Positions 26,709 to 34,494 of a DNA stretch of 64,000 nt are shown piece after piece; position 1 is the first letter of the stretch, and every line of letters starts with the position of its first letter. The notes beneath the pieces were generated by a model. The model was given only the letters and a program-made list of their open reading frames with translations. It searched no databases and had not been told where the DNA came from. The position numbers and the translations under genes were made by a program. The stretch spans positions 1 through 64,000 of the forward strand of contig CAJUKA010000009.1 of the NCBI GenBank assembly GCA_910586585.1, read 5' to 3'. The stretch comes from an uncultured Lachnospiraceae bacterium (GTDB taxonomy: Bacteria > Bacillota > Clostridia > Lachnospirales > Lachnospiraceae).

Positions 26709-27500
26709 ATGATAAATAAACCTGAAAGAAAATCAGAGAGAAAAACAGGAAAAAGAAGCAGTAACATCACAAAAATGCCAGATACAAGGCTGAAAGTGCG
26801 TATTGTTATTGTATTGGGTATCATTAATGTTTTTTTGATTGTCTCGTATTTTATATTGAGTTACTATACCGTTAAGAATGTTCAGGTGGACGGCAATAAA
26901 CATTATTCTGCAGATGAGATAAAAGCGATGATTATGACAGGATATTTTGGAGATAATTCTCTCTATCTTTCCCTGAAATACAAAAATAAGGATATCGAAG
27001 GCGTTCCGTTTGTGGAGACAATGGATGTGGTAGTGCAATCCAATGACACAATCAGAATTATTGTATATGAAAAGGCGCTTGCAGGATACGTGAAATATCT
27101 TGGCAGATGCATGTATTTTGATAATGAGGGAGTTATTGTAGAAGCGTCGAAAGTGACAACAAAAGGAATTCCTCAAGTGACAGGTCTTAAATTTGATCAT
27201 GTTATGCTTCATGAGAAGCTTCCGGTTGAAAATGAGCAAATTTTTCAAAATATCCTGACAATCACAAAGCTTTTAAATAAATATAACGTGCCATGCGATA
27301 AAATACAGTTTGATAATAATTATAATGTTACTTTAGGTTATAACCGTGTACGGGTTAATATTGGGCCTTTAGAAAATCTTGATGAAAAGCTGATGAAGCT
27401 TCCTGAGATTCTACGCTGGCTGGAGGGAGAGGAAGGAACTCTTGATTTGCAAAACTATACAGTGGACCGAAAAAACATTACTTTCAGGCGCAAAAAATAA
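26709..27500 (+). CDS. ftsQ: DivIB/FtsQ-type cell division protein
   Basis: Bitopic division protein: basic cytoplasmic tail, one transmembrane helix (IVIVLGIINVFLIVSYFIL), then a POTRA domain beginning VKNVQVDGNKHYSADEIK and a beta domain. It joins FtsL/DivIC at the septum. About 263 residues from ATG 26709, which has GGGGAAA 8 nt upstream; an ATG at 26667 overlaps the murA stop (ATGA) and would add 14 residues by translational coupling. Identification rests on POTRA-like sequence and on its place just before ftsZ. Confidence 0.88.
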   Translation: MINKPERKSERKTGKRSSNITKMPDTRLKVRIVIVLGIINVFLIVSYFILSYYTVKNVQVDGNKHYSADEIKAMIMTGYFGDNSLYLSLKYKNKDIEGVPFVETMDVVVQSNDTIRIIVYEKALAGYVKYLGRCMYFDNEGVIVEASKVTTKGIPQVTGLKFDHVMLHEKLPVENEQIFQNILTITKLLNKYNVPCDKIQFDNNYNVTLGYNRVRVNIGPLENLDEKLMKLPEILRWLEGEEGTLDLQNYTVDRKNITFRRKK

Positions 27501-27519
27501 GTGCTGTTGGTATGAAACG

Positions 27520-27570
27520 ATTGTACAATATGCATGTACAGGATTGCCTGGAAGGGGCAGATTGTACAAT
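27520..27570. promoter_or_regulatory. paired 10-bp palindromes upstream of ftsZ
   Basis: ATTGTACAAT occurs at 27520-27529 and 27561-27570, each a perfect palindrome, start-to-start 41 bp (close to four helical turns). Each contains TACAAT, a -10-like hexamer. Either an operator pair or duplicated -10 regions. Confidence 0.45.
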
Positions 27571-27605
27571 TATTTTTATGACATGGATGTCCGGTATGAA
27601 ATAAG

Positions 27606-27634
27606 TTGTTATAAAAAACAGCAGTTATTATCTA
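27606..27634 (+). promoter_or_regulatory. candidate ftsZ promoter
   Basis: TTGTTA (27606-27611) and TATCTA (27629-27634), 17-nt spacer. Modest match, within the 267-bp gap before ftsZ. Confidence 0.35.
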
Positions 27635-27785
27635 AGAATAGTACAAAATGGCGATTTAAAGCTAATATGTTCGGACTATCAATATAAAATAAAAAGAAAA
27701 GTGAAAAATAGGTTGATTAATTGCAAAAAAAATTATATGATAAGTTAGATGGAATTTATTAGGAAGTATGAAGGAGGAAGGAAAC

Positions 27786-28994
27786 TTGCTCGAAATTAGA
27801 TCAAATGAAACAGATGCAGCGGCAAGAATTATTGTGGTAGGCGTAGGCGGAGCAGGGAATAATGCCGTAAACCGAATGATAGATGAAAAAATTACTGGTG
27901 TTGAATTTGTAGGACTCAATACAGATAAACAGGCTTTGCAGCTTTGTAGGGCACCAAAGCTTTTACAGATAGGAGAGAAACTGACAAAAGGACTTGGCGC
28001 GGGAGCAAAACCTGAAGTGGGAGAAAAAGCAGCCGAGGAAAGCTCAGAAGATATCAAAGAAGAGCTTAAAGGCGCAGATATGGTATTTGTTACATGTGGC
28101 ATGGGCGGTGGTACTGGTACTGGTGCGGCCCCTATTGTGGCAGCAATTGCAAAGGATATGGGGATTTTGACCGTTGGTGTTGTCACGAAGCCTTTTAAGT
28201 TTGAGGCGCGCACACGTATGACAAATGCGCTGTTGGGAATAGAAAAGTTAAAGGAGCATGTTGATACGTTGATTGTCATTCCGAATGACAAACTGCTTGA
28301 GATTGTAGATAGACGGACAACCATGCCAGATGCTTTGAAAAAAGCAGATGAAGTACTTCAGCAGTCTGTTCAGGGTATTACAGATTTAATTAACGTACCT
28401 TCTGTTATTAATCTTGATTTTGCGGATGTACAAACTGTTATGAAGGACAAGGGTATAGCACATATTGGTATTGGTTATGGAAAGGGTGAAGACAAAGCCG
28501 CTGACGCGATAAAAATGGCTGTTGAATCGCCGCTTTTGGAGACAACCTTAAGTGGTGCAACAGATGTTATTCTTAATATTTCTGGTGATATTTCTATTTT
28601 TGATGCAAGTGAGGCAGCAAATTATGTGCAGGAACTTGCGGGGGAAGATATTAATGTTATCTTTGGCGCAATGTACAATGAGGATATGTCTGATTCCTGT
28701 ACAGTTACGGTCATTGCGACAGGGATTGTTGAGGGTGTCACGAATCCTCGCGGTATGAACAATATCAATAATATGGGAAGGATTAACAGTAATTTTTCGG
28801 TGAAACCAACGAGTATGCCACAGGCACCTGTTAGACCAAGGCCGCAGCCTCCTGCTGGATTAAATGTAATACAACCAAATGCACAGCCACCAAGCGGGCA
28901 GGTGAAGCCGCTTCCGGGAATTACGCCTCCAACTGATTTAAGAAGTAATGTGAAGGAACAAACTTTAAATATACCTAATTTCTTAAAGAGGTAG
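27786..28994 (+). CDS. ftsZ: cell division protein FtsZ
   Basis: Tubulin-like GTPase that builds the Z ring. 402 residues from a TTG start. GTP loop GMGGGTGTGAAPIVA, T7 synergy loop NLDFADVQTVM, a Pro/Gln-rich linker at about 345-385, and the C-terminal conserved peptide LNIPNFLKR that binds FtsA/SepF/ZapA-type partners. TTG 27786 is preferred to ATG 27768: AAGGAGG (27771-27777) lies 8 nt before the TTG, and the protein then begins MLEIRSNETDAAARI as in relatives, whereas the ATG has its only SD-like bases 1 nt away. ftsA is not beside it. Confidence 0.96.
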   Translation: MLEIRSNETDAAARIIVVGVGGAGNNAVNRMIDEKITGVEFVGLNTDKQALQLCRAPKLLQIGEKLTKGLGAGAKPEVGEKAAEESSEDIKEELKGADMVFVTCGMGGGTGTGAAPIVAAIAKDMGILTVGVVTKPFKFEARTRMTNALLGIEKLKEHVDTLIVIPNDKLLEIVDRRTTMPDALKKADEVLQQSVQGITDLINVPSVINLDFADVQTVMKDKGIAHIGIGYGKGEDKAADAIKMAVESPLLETTLSGATDVILNISGDISIFDASEAANYVQELAGEDINVIFGAMYNEDMSDSCTVTVIATGIVEGVTNPRGMNNINNMGRINSNFSVKPTSMPQAPVRPRPQPPAGLNVIQPNAQPPSGQVKPLPGITPPTDLRSNVKEQTLNIPNFLKR

Positions 28995-29050
28995 TGAAAA
29001 GATAAGGAAAAAGATACATAATAGTGAGTGGTCGTTAATAATAAAAATTA

Positions 29051-29077
29051 AGTCGAAAAATATAGGTGGTTTCGTCC
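29051..29077. promoter_or_regulatory. two Spo0A-box-like sites
   Basis: AGTCGAA (29051-29057) and, on the other strand, GGACGAA (29071-29077), each 6 of 7 to the Spo0A box TGNCGAA. They lie about 47-73 bp upstream of the expected spoIIGA transcription start. Confidence 0.45.
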
Positions 29078-29109
29078 CATGCTTTGACAAAAAAGCATGG
29101 GATTTTTTT
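29075..29109 (+). terminator. ftsZ terminator
   Basis: TCCCATGCTTT (29075-29085) pairs with AAAGCATGGGA (29092-29102), then T7. Strong intrinsic terminator. The TTGACA of the next promoter begins in its 5' arm and extends into its loop. Confidence 0.9.
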
Positions 29110-29117
29110 GGTATAAT
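29084..29117 (+). promoter_or_regulatory. spoIIG-type promoter with 22-bp spacer
   Basis: Consensus TTGACA (29084-29089) and consensus TATAAT (29112-29117) 22 bp apart, with TGG before the -10 (extended -10). The Bacillus subtilis spoIIG promoter is known for the same 22-bp separation and needs Spo0A-P to be used. Confidence 0.65.
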
Positions 29118-29120
29118 GCA

Positions 29121-29288
29121 CACAGGCGCACAGAGGAAGAAGCTGCAAAGCAGCGTGCGCCTGGCGCGGCGGACAGAAGGGAACTGTCCGAAAAAGAGAC
29201 ACAGGCGCACAGAGGAAGAAGCTGCAAAGCAGCGTGCGCCTGGCGCGGCGGACAGGAGGGAACTGTCTGAAAAAGAGACACAGGCGCA
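29121..29288 (+). repeat. 79-bp tandem repeat (two copies plus 10 bp)
   Basis: Copies at 29121-29199 and 29200-29278, nearly identical, and the first 10 bp of a third at 29279-29288. Each unit folds into CAGGCGCA/TGCGCCTG around GCTGC-AAA-GCAGC, plus GGACAG/CTGTCC. GC-rich, untranslated (period not a multiple of three), within the spoIIGA leader. Confidence 0.9.
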
Positions 29289-29325
29289 AAAATGTGTCCA
29301 AATGACAAATACAGGAACGTCCGAA

Positions 29326-30129
29326 ATGGAGGTGATACGAATTTATGAGGTATACATTGATATATATTTTATTGAAAATGTGAGTATGGATGCACAGTTG
29401 CTGTTGTTGACGCTGTTGTTGTTGAAGGAAAAGATAATTCCATGGAGGTTGATTCTGGCATCACTGATTGGTGGTGTGGGCTCTGTTTTGATTTTCTTGT
29501 CAGGGATTCACTTTGGGGTCGGATATATCTTTGTGGTAATTTTGCTAGATGCATTTATTTTGTTTCTCTGTATGAAGAATGCATGGAAGCGAAAAGCATT
29601 GTTTCAAAGGCTTATTATGGGGATTATCTATCTGCATGGAATGGCGTTTGCATACACAAGATTTATGGAGTGTGCAGATAGACTTGATGGCAGAGGCACA
29701 GCGCGTATTTTGGCAGCGGCTTTGGTCTTGGGGATTGTGATTTTCATACTTATTTACCGTAGATTTATGGAACGTGGGCGGATATACAGGGTTGTTTTGA
29801 CGCAGGAGGATGAAAATGTTGAGTTTAGAGCACTGTTTGACACAGGAAATTTGTTGACGGATCCTATATCAGGGAAACCGGTATCTGTGATTGAAGAGAC
29901 AGAACGGATGAAACAATGGCTAGAAAAATATCCGCAGAAATATAAAGTGATTCCTTATCAGAGTATTGGAAATGAGCATGGTATTCTGGAGGGAATGACA
30001 GTGGATGAGCTGATGATACAAAAAGAAGAAGAACAGGTGGTGAAAAAAGAAACAGTTATCGCTCTCTATAAGGGAAAACTTTCAAAAAATGGAGCCTTTC
30101 AAATGATATTAAACCATAACCTTATATAA
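29326..30129 (+). CDS. spoIIGA: sigma-E processing peptidase SpoIIGA
   Basis: Membrane aspartic protease that removes the pro-sequence of sigma-E in the mother cell when signalled by SpoIIR from the forespore. About five N-terminal transmembrane segments, then a cytoplasmic protease domain with the catalytic Asp in FDTGNLLTDPISGKPV (D172 from ATG 29326). The start is uncertain: ATG 29326 has only a weak AGGAACG, while a perfect GGAGGTGAT (29328-29336) points at an ATT codon at 29341, which matches the N-terminus of the Bacillus protein. The longer reading frame back to 29116 runs through the tandem repeats and is not credible. Followed 8-26 bp later by sigE. Confidence 0.93.
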   Translation: MEVIRIYEVYIDIYFIENVSMDAQLLLLTLLLLKEKIIPWRLILASLIGGVGSVLIFLSGIHFGVGYIFVVILLDAFILFLCMKNAWKRKALFQRLIMGIIYLHGMAFAYTRFMECADRLDGRGTARILAAALVLGIVIFILIYRRFMERGRIYRVVLTQEDENVEFRALFDTGNLLTDPISGKPVSVIEETERMKQWLEKYPQKYKVIPYQSIGNEHGILEGMTVDELMIQKEEEQVVKKETVIALYKGKLSKNGAFQMILNHNLI

Positions 30130-30155
30130 AGTAAAGAATGAAAGCGGGGCTTAAC

Positions 30156-30884
30156 ATGATTTTAAAACTATATTTACCAGGCAAAATGCGGCTGTCTTTG
30201 AGCAAAATCAATCCAAAAGGAGCCGCAGGAAACGAAATACATTATATAGGGGGGTCTGAAGTTCTGCCGCCTCCACTTGAAGGAGAAGAGGAAAATAATG
30301 CGATTAATGGACTTGAGACAGAATATGCAAATGAAGCGAGGGCACTTTTGATAGAGCATAACTTAAGACTTGTTGTGTATATTGCCAAGAAATTTGATAA
30401 TACCGGAGTTGGTGTTGAGGATTTGATTTCGATTGGTACAATAGGGCTGATAAAGGCAATAAATACATTTAACAGAAGTAAAAATATAAAGCTTGCAACC
30501 TATGCATCAAGATGTATTGAAAATGAAATTTTGATGTATTTGAGAAGAAATAATAAGACAAAACTGGAAGTTTCTATTGATGAACCATTAAATGTGGATT
30601 GGGATGGAAATGAATTGCTGTTGTCTGATATTCTTGGTACAGATGAAGATGTGATTTATAAAGATCTTGAAAATGAAGTGGAGAGAAGCCAGTTAAAGAG
30701 GGCAATTTCAAAACTAGGAGAACGTGAGCGAACGATTATAATGTTGCGATTTGGACTTAATAATCCCGACGACATGGAAATGACACAAAAAGAAGTAGCG
30801 GATTATTTGGGAATATCACAATCTTATATTTCAAGGCTGGAAAAGAAAATTATGAAGCGGTTAAAAAAAGAGATGGTTAGTTAA
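30156..30884 (+). CDS. sigE: RNA polymerase sporulation sigma factor pro-sigma-E
   Basis: Early mother-cell sigma factor made as an inactive precursor. The N-terminal ~29 residues (basic, hydrophobic) form the pro-sequence just before HYIGGSEVLPPPL, where SpoIIGA cleaves in Bacillus. Region 2 (NLRLVVYIAKKFDNTG, SIGTIGLIKAINTFN, ATYASRCIENEILMYLRRNNK) and the region 4 helix-turn-helix (TQKEVADYLGISQSYISRLEKKI) are highly conserved. ATG 30156, with GCGGGG upstream, gives a pro-sequence of the expected length; ATG 30138 is an alternative. It forms the spoIIG operon with the upstream peptidase gene. Confidence 0.95.
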   Translation: MILKLYLPGKMRLSLSKINPKGAAGNEIHYIGGSEVLPPPLEGEEENNAINGLETEYANEARALLIEHNLRLVVYIAKKFDNTGVGVEDLISIGTIGLIKAINTFNRSKNIKLATYASRCIENEILMYLRRNNKTKLEVSIDEPLNVDWDGNELLLSDILGTDEDVIYKDLENEVERSQLKRAISKLGERERTIIMLRFGLNNPDDMEMTQKEVADYLGISQSYISRLEKKIMKRLKKEMVS

Positions 30885-30948
30885 AACAAAAAAGAATTGT
30901 TTTTTGTTTCAATGGGTTCTATAATCGCAATTTCCTATTATATAAAAA
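30884..30948 (+). repeat. dispersed terminator-linked repeat, copy 1
   Basis: Hairpin AAACAAAAAA (30884-30893) / TTTTTTGTTT (30900-30909) directly after the sigE stop, followed by a ~40-bp segment. From 30901 on, about 43 of 48 bases match 60171-60218. Probably the sigE terminator plus a conserved tail. Confidence 0.6.
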
Positions 30949-31031
30949 GATGTATTTACACCTCTTTATACATATGTCCAATCAAATATTTGTTATTTAG
31001 AAGGGCATAGATCTATTAGGAGGATATCAAT

Positions 31032-31814
31032 ATGGCAATTGGCAAAGTTGAAATATGTGGTGTAAATACGTCGAAGCTTCCGGTACTCAAAAATGAAGAA
31101 AAGCAGGAGCTTTTTGACCGGATAGAACAGGGTGATATGGAGGCAAGGGAGGAATATATCCGTGGAAATTTAAGATTGGTATTAAGTGTCATTAAAAGAT
31201 TTTCACAGTCAAATGAGAATGTTGATGATTTGTTTCAAATAGGGTGTATTGGTTTGATCAAAGCAATTGACAACTTTGATTCAAGTCTTGATGTTAAATT
31301 TTCGACCTATGCGGTTCCAATGATTATAGGTGAAATCAGACGGTTTCTACGAGATTCGAGCAATCCGATTCGTGTGAGTCGATCGTTAAAAGATACTGCC
31401 TACAAAGCGATTTATGCGAAGGAAAATCTTACCAAAAAAAATCTGAGGGAACCAACAATTATGGAAATATCTGAAGAAATTGGAATTCCCAAAGAAGATA
31501 TTGTGTATGCCTTAGATGCAATACAAAATCCAATGAGCTTATATGAACCAGTATATACAGAAGGCGGAGATACACTGTATGTTATGGATCAGATTAGCGA
31601 CAAAAAATGCAAAGAAGAAAACTGGGTTGAAAATATTTCCTTAAGCGAGGCAATGAAACGGCTTGATGAGCGAGAGAATGAAATTATAAATCTTCGTTTT
31701 TTTGAGGGGAAGACGCAAATGGAGGTTGCAGAGTATATTGGAATTTCTCAGGCACAAGTATCGCGGCTGGAAAAAAATGCTTTGCGCACGATGAAGAAAT
31801 ATTTGGCGTTCTAA
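31032..31814 (+). CDS. sigG: RNA polymerase sporulation sigma factor sigma-G
   Basis: Late forespore sigma factor, 260 residues. The N-terminal KVEICGVNTSKLPVLKNEE is the sigma-G signature where the anti-sigma factor Gin/CsfB acts. Regions 2 (LFQIGCIGLIKAIDNFD, FSTYAVPMIIGEIRRFLRD), 3 and 4 (TQMEVAEYIGISQAQVSRLEKNAL) are complete. AGGAGG precedes ATG 31032. The sigE-sigG spacer of about 150 bp holds the repeat copy; I did not find a convincing sigma-F/G promoter in it. Confidence 0.96.
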   Translation: MAIGKVEICGVNTSKLPVLKNEEKQELFDRIEQGDMEAREEYIRGNLRLVLSVIKRFSQSNENVDDLFQIGCIGLIKAIDNFDSSLDVKFSTYAVPMIIGEIRRFLRDSSNPIRVSRSLKDTAYKAIYAKENLTKKNLREPTIMEISEEIGIPKEDIVYALDAIQNPMSLYEPVYTEGGDTLYVMDQISDKKCKEENWVENISLSEAMKRLDERENEIINLRFFEGKTQMEVAEYIGISQAQVSRLEKNALRTMKKYLAF

Positions 31815-31859
31815 TGACAAAAAATTTGAAAATTTTTAAGTGACAGATAATATAAACTA

Positions 31860-31888
31860 TTGACTTAATCGTAGAAACAATTTAAAAT
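31860..31888 (+). promoter_or_regulatory. promoter of the chemoreceptor gene
   Basis: TTGACT (31860-31865), 17-nt spacer, TAAAAT (31883-31888). A sigma-A type site, not the sigma-D type often used by motility genes. Confidence 0.75.
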
Positions 31889-31932
31889 AAACATTAAGTA
31901 GTTAATAGAATATTAGTGAAAGGATGTTACTT

Positions 31933-33720
31933 ATGAATTATCAAAACAAAATGGGTCGCAGATTTAGTGTTAAGTGGCTGGTACTGTTGATCGCATCATT
32001 TCCAATGTTAATTGCGTGTATTGTTGTTGTTACCATTTCTACGTTAACATTGAGACAAGGCATGGAATCAGAAACATTTAAAACGTTGAAAGCATTGGCA
32101 ACAGGAACAGAGATTGCTTTAAATGGAGCTTCTAGTGGTGAATACTCCATGCAGGGTGAAGAGTTGTATAAGGGTGATGTAAATCTTTCTGTGGAAATGG
32201 GAGATCTTGTTGACCGGTACGCCGCTCAGAATAATGCTGAGTTAACTTTATTTTTTGGCGATATCAGACGTGCGACAACGATCAAAAATGCAGAAGGACA
32301 AAGAATTGTTGGGACTGCAGCAGATGCTAAAGTTGTTGAAGAGGTGTTAAATGCCGGAAAAGAATATTCCAGAAATGATTTTGTGATTGATGGAAGTCTT
32401 TACTATGGGTATTACATACCTGTAAGGGACAATTCAAACAAGATTGTTGGGATGATCTGTGCAACAAAAGATAGAGAGACAATCAGGGATTATATTTCAA
32501 AAAGACAAAGTTTTATTGTTGGAATGGCAATTCTTATCTATATTATTTGTATCACAATTGCAACAATTATTACAAAGAAGAGAATTCAGTATCCTTTGGC
32601 AAATCTGTCAGAAGTTGCCAGAAAAATGTCAAGAGGTGACATTAAACTTCATGTGGAAAGAACTTCCAATGATGAGTTTGGTGATTTGACAGAAGATTTT
32701 GCACGTATGATTGATAATATTGGAGAGCAGGTTCGTATTACAGAACAGGTGGCTGAAGGTGATTTGACAGCAACCTGCGAGAAGGCCAGTGAAGATGATG
32801 CACTTGGTACAGCAATTATTAAAATGCTTCAAGATAATAATAGAAACCTGTCTACAATACGAGATGCAGCAGCAAGAATGACTTCTGGAGCGAATGAAGT
32901 GGCAAGCGCCAGCAACTCTCTTGCACAAGGTACTACACAGCAGGCAAGTGCAATTGAAGAGATCACAGCATCAATTGAAGAAATTGCAAATGGTGCAAAA
33001 GTGAATGCTGGGGACGCAAACAAAGCAAACGAACTTGTTCAGAATACAAAAGATGGAGCAATTCGCGGAAATGCACAGATGAAACAGATGATTTCAGCAA
33101 TGCAGGATATCAATGAATCATCTGAAAACATTTCAAAGATTATGAAGGTAATTGATGATATTGCATTCCAGACAAATATTCTCGCATTGAATGCTTCTGT
33201 TGAGGCCGCTAGAGCTGGAATTCATGGTAAAGGATTTGCGGTAGTTGCAGACGAAGTTAGAAGTCTGGCAAGCAAATCTGCAGAAGCTGCAAAAGATTCT
33301 GCTGAGATGATAGAAGATTCTATCAAGAAGGTTGAGATTGGTTCTAAACTTGCAGTTGAGACAGCAGCAGCTCTTGAAGAGATTTTAGGTTCCGTTGAAA
33401 ATATTGCTACAATTGTAAGTAATATTGCCGAAGCTTCTGAGAATCAGGCAAGTTCAGTAGGACAGGTTAATGCAGGTATCACACAGATTGCAGACGTAGT
33501 ACAGACAAACTCAGCAACATCTGAGGAGTGTGCGGCTGCAAGTGCAGAGCTTTCCAGTCTTGCAGGACAGCTTCAGCATGCAGTAAGCAAGTATAAGCTT
33601 CTTACTGGCAGGGGCAGAAAGACTGACTTTGATGATGAAATGATGGTATCTAGCAGCAATGATAACTTTGTTGACAATGAGAGTATTATTTCACTTGATT
33701 CCGACTTTGGAAAATATTAA
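31933..33720 (+). CDS. methyl-accepting chemotaxis protein
   Basis: Transmembrane chemoreceptor of 595 residues. First transmembrane helix near 16-38, extracellular Cache-like sensor domain, second helix near 190-212, HAMP at about 215-270, then the long MCP signalling coiled coil. The conserved hairpin tip for CheA/CheW contact is present (DIAFQTNILALNASVEAARAGIHGKGFAVVADEVRSLA region), as are Glu/Gln-rich methylation helices. ATG 31933 is 9 nt after AAAGGA and preferred to ATG 31924. It stands alone, with no che or flagellar genes nearby; the ligand is unknown. Confidence 0.93.
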   Translation: MNYQNKMGRRFSVKWLVLLIASFPMLIACIVVVTISTLTLRQGMESETFKTLKALATGTEIALNGASSGEYSMQGEELYKGDVNLSVEMGDLVDRYAAQNNAELTLFFGDIRRATTIKNAEGQRIVGTAADAKVVEEVLNAGKEYSRNDFVIDGSLYYGYYIPVRDNSNKIVGMICATKDRETIRDYISKRQSFIVGMAILIYIICITIATIITKKRIQYPLANLSEVARKMSRGDIKLHVERTSNDEFGDLTEDFARMIDNIGEQVRITEQVAEGDLTATCEKASEDDALGTAIIKMLQDNNRNLSTIRDAAARMTSGANEVASASNSLAQGTTQQASAIEEITASIEEIANGAKVNAGDANKANELVQNTKDGAIRGNAQMKQMISAMQDINESSENISKIMKVIDDIAFQTNILALNASVEAARAGIHGKGFAVVADEVRSLASKSAEAAKDSAEMIEDSIKKVEIGSKLAVETAAALEEILGSVENIATIVSNIAEASENQASSVGQVNAGITQIADVVQTNSATSEECAAASAELSSLAGQLQHAVSKYKLLTGRGRKTDFDDEMMVSSSNDNFVDNESIISLDSDFGKY

Positions 33721-33742
33721 AAGTTTATAGCATGTTATTTTC

Positions 33743-33770
33743 TACCCCGGTAATAAAAGATGCCGGGGTA
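33743..33770 (+). terminator. hairpin after the chemoreceptor gene
   Basis: TACCCCGG (33743-33750) and CCGGGGTA (33763-33770), an 8-bp GC-rich stem; the following tract (GTGTTTGTG) is only partly T-rich. Confidence 0.6.
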
Positions 33771-33796
33771 GTGTTTGTGTTGCACTAGGAGAAAAG

Positions 33797-34480
33797 ATGG
33801 AAATATATGCGACTAGAATTGATGAGACAAAAGAAGAGGAATTAGAAAGACTGTGCGACCTAATTGACCGAAAACGGTACGATAAAGTTTCTGCAACGAG
33901 GCATAAAGCGGCGCGAAAAAGAAGCATCTGTGTAGGACTTTTGCTCAGATATTCTTTTTTGAAAGCAGGTAATTGTGAAGAGGAATGGATGCAAGTAGAA
34001 ATAAAACAGGGAGAATATGGGAAGCCATTTCTTACAAATTATCCAGATTTTCAATATTCTTTGTCACATTCTGGGGAATGGGCAGTATGTGCAACAGACA
34101 CCAAACCAGTAGGGATTGATATTCAGGAAATGAAGCACTGGAATCTCAACCTGGCAAAAAGGTTTTATCACGAAAAAGAATACGGCAGACTTCTTAATCA
34201 GGAAAAATTTAGCACAAAGAATCAGACAAAAGCATTTTATAGTATGTGGACTGCAAAGGAAAGTGCAGTCAAACGAAGTGGCAGGGGAATCGGGGCTGGA
34301 ATCAGTCAGTATATAACAGCAGAGGATTATAATAGTATCTATGATGCGGAGAAGAAACAGACAGTTCATATAAAAGTATATGATGATTTTGAGGGATATA
34401 TTGTTTGTGCGTGCAGTGACGCAGGGATTTTTCCCAATGAATTAAAAGTGATTGATTTTTCAGTGCTTTGTAAAAATTGA
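33797..34480 (+). CDS. 4'-phosphopantetheinyl transferase, Sfp type
   Basis: Transfers the phosphopantetheine arm from CoA to a carrier-protein serine. 227 residues, the Sfp-type length. Motifs: GKPFL...FQYSLSHSGEWAVCA, VGIDIQEM (metal Asp) and FYSMWTAKESAVKRSGRG (Glu/Lys). No carrier protein, polyketide or non-ribosomal synthase is present in the window, so it may serve ACP or a remote cluster. AGGAG precedes ATG 33797. The following gene begins only 14 nt after its stop. Confidence 0.9.
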   Translation: MEIYATRIDETKEEELERLCDLIDRKRYDKVSATRHKAARKRSICVGLLLRYSFLKAGNCEEEWMQVEIKQGEYGKPFLTNYPDFQYSLSHSGEWAVCATDTKPVGIDIQEMKHWNLNLAKRFYHEKEYGRLLNQEKFSTKNQTKAFYSMWTAKESAVKRSGRGIGAGISQYITAEDYNSIYDAEKKQTVHIKVYDDFEGYIVCACSDAGIFPNELKVIDFSVLCKN

Positions 34481-34494
34481 ATGGAGGAAAACAG

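Noticed and set aside
29121..29288. CRISPR array
   Set aside because: Repeats are directly adjacent with no spacers, only two copies, and no cas genes nearby.
29116..29325. N-terminal extension of SpoIIGA through the 79-bp repeats
   Set aside because: The period (79) shifts the reading frame between copies, so the two repeats encode different peptides, and SpoIIGA homologues begin near 29341.
30885..31031. Sigma-F/sigma-G promoter of sigG
   Set aside because: Searched for GTATA plus a GGNNAANNT-type -10 at the right spacing; only partial matches, too weak to report.
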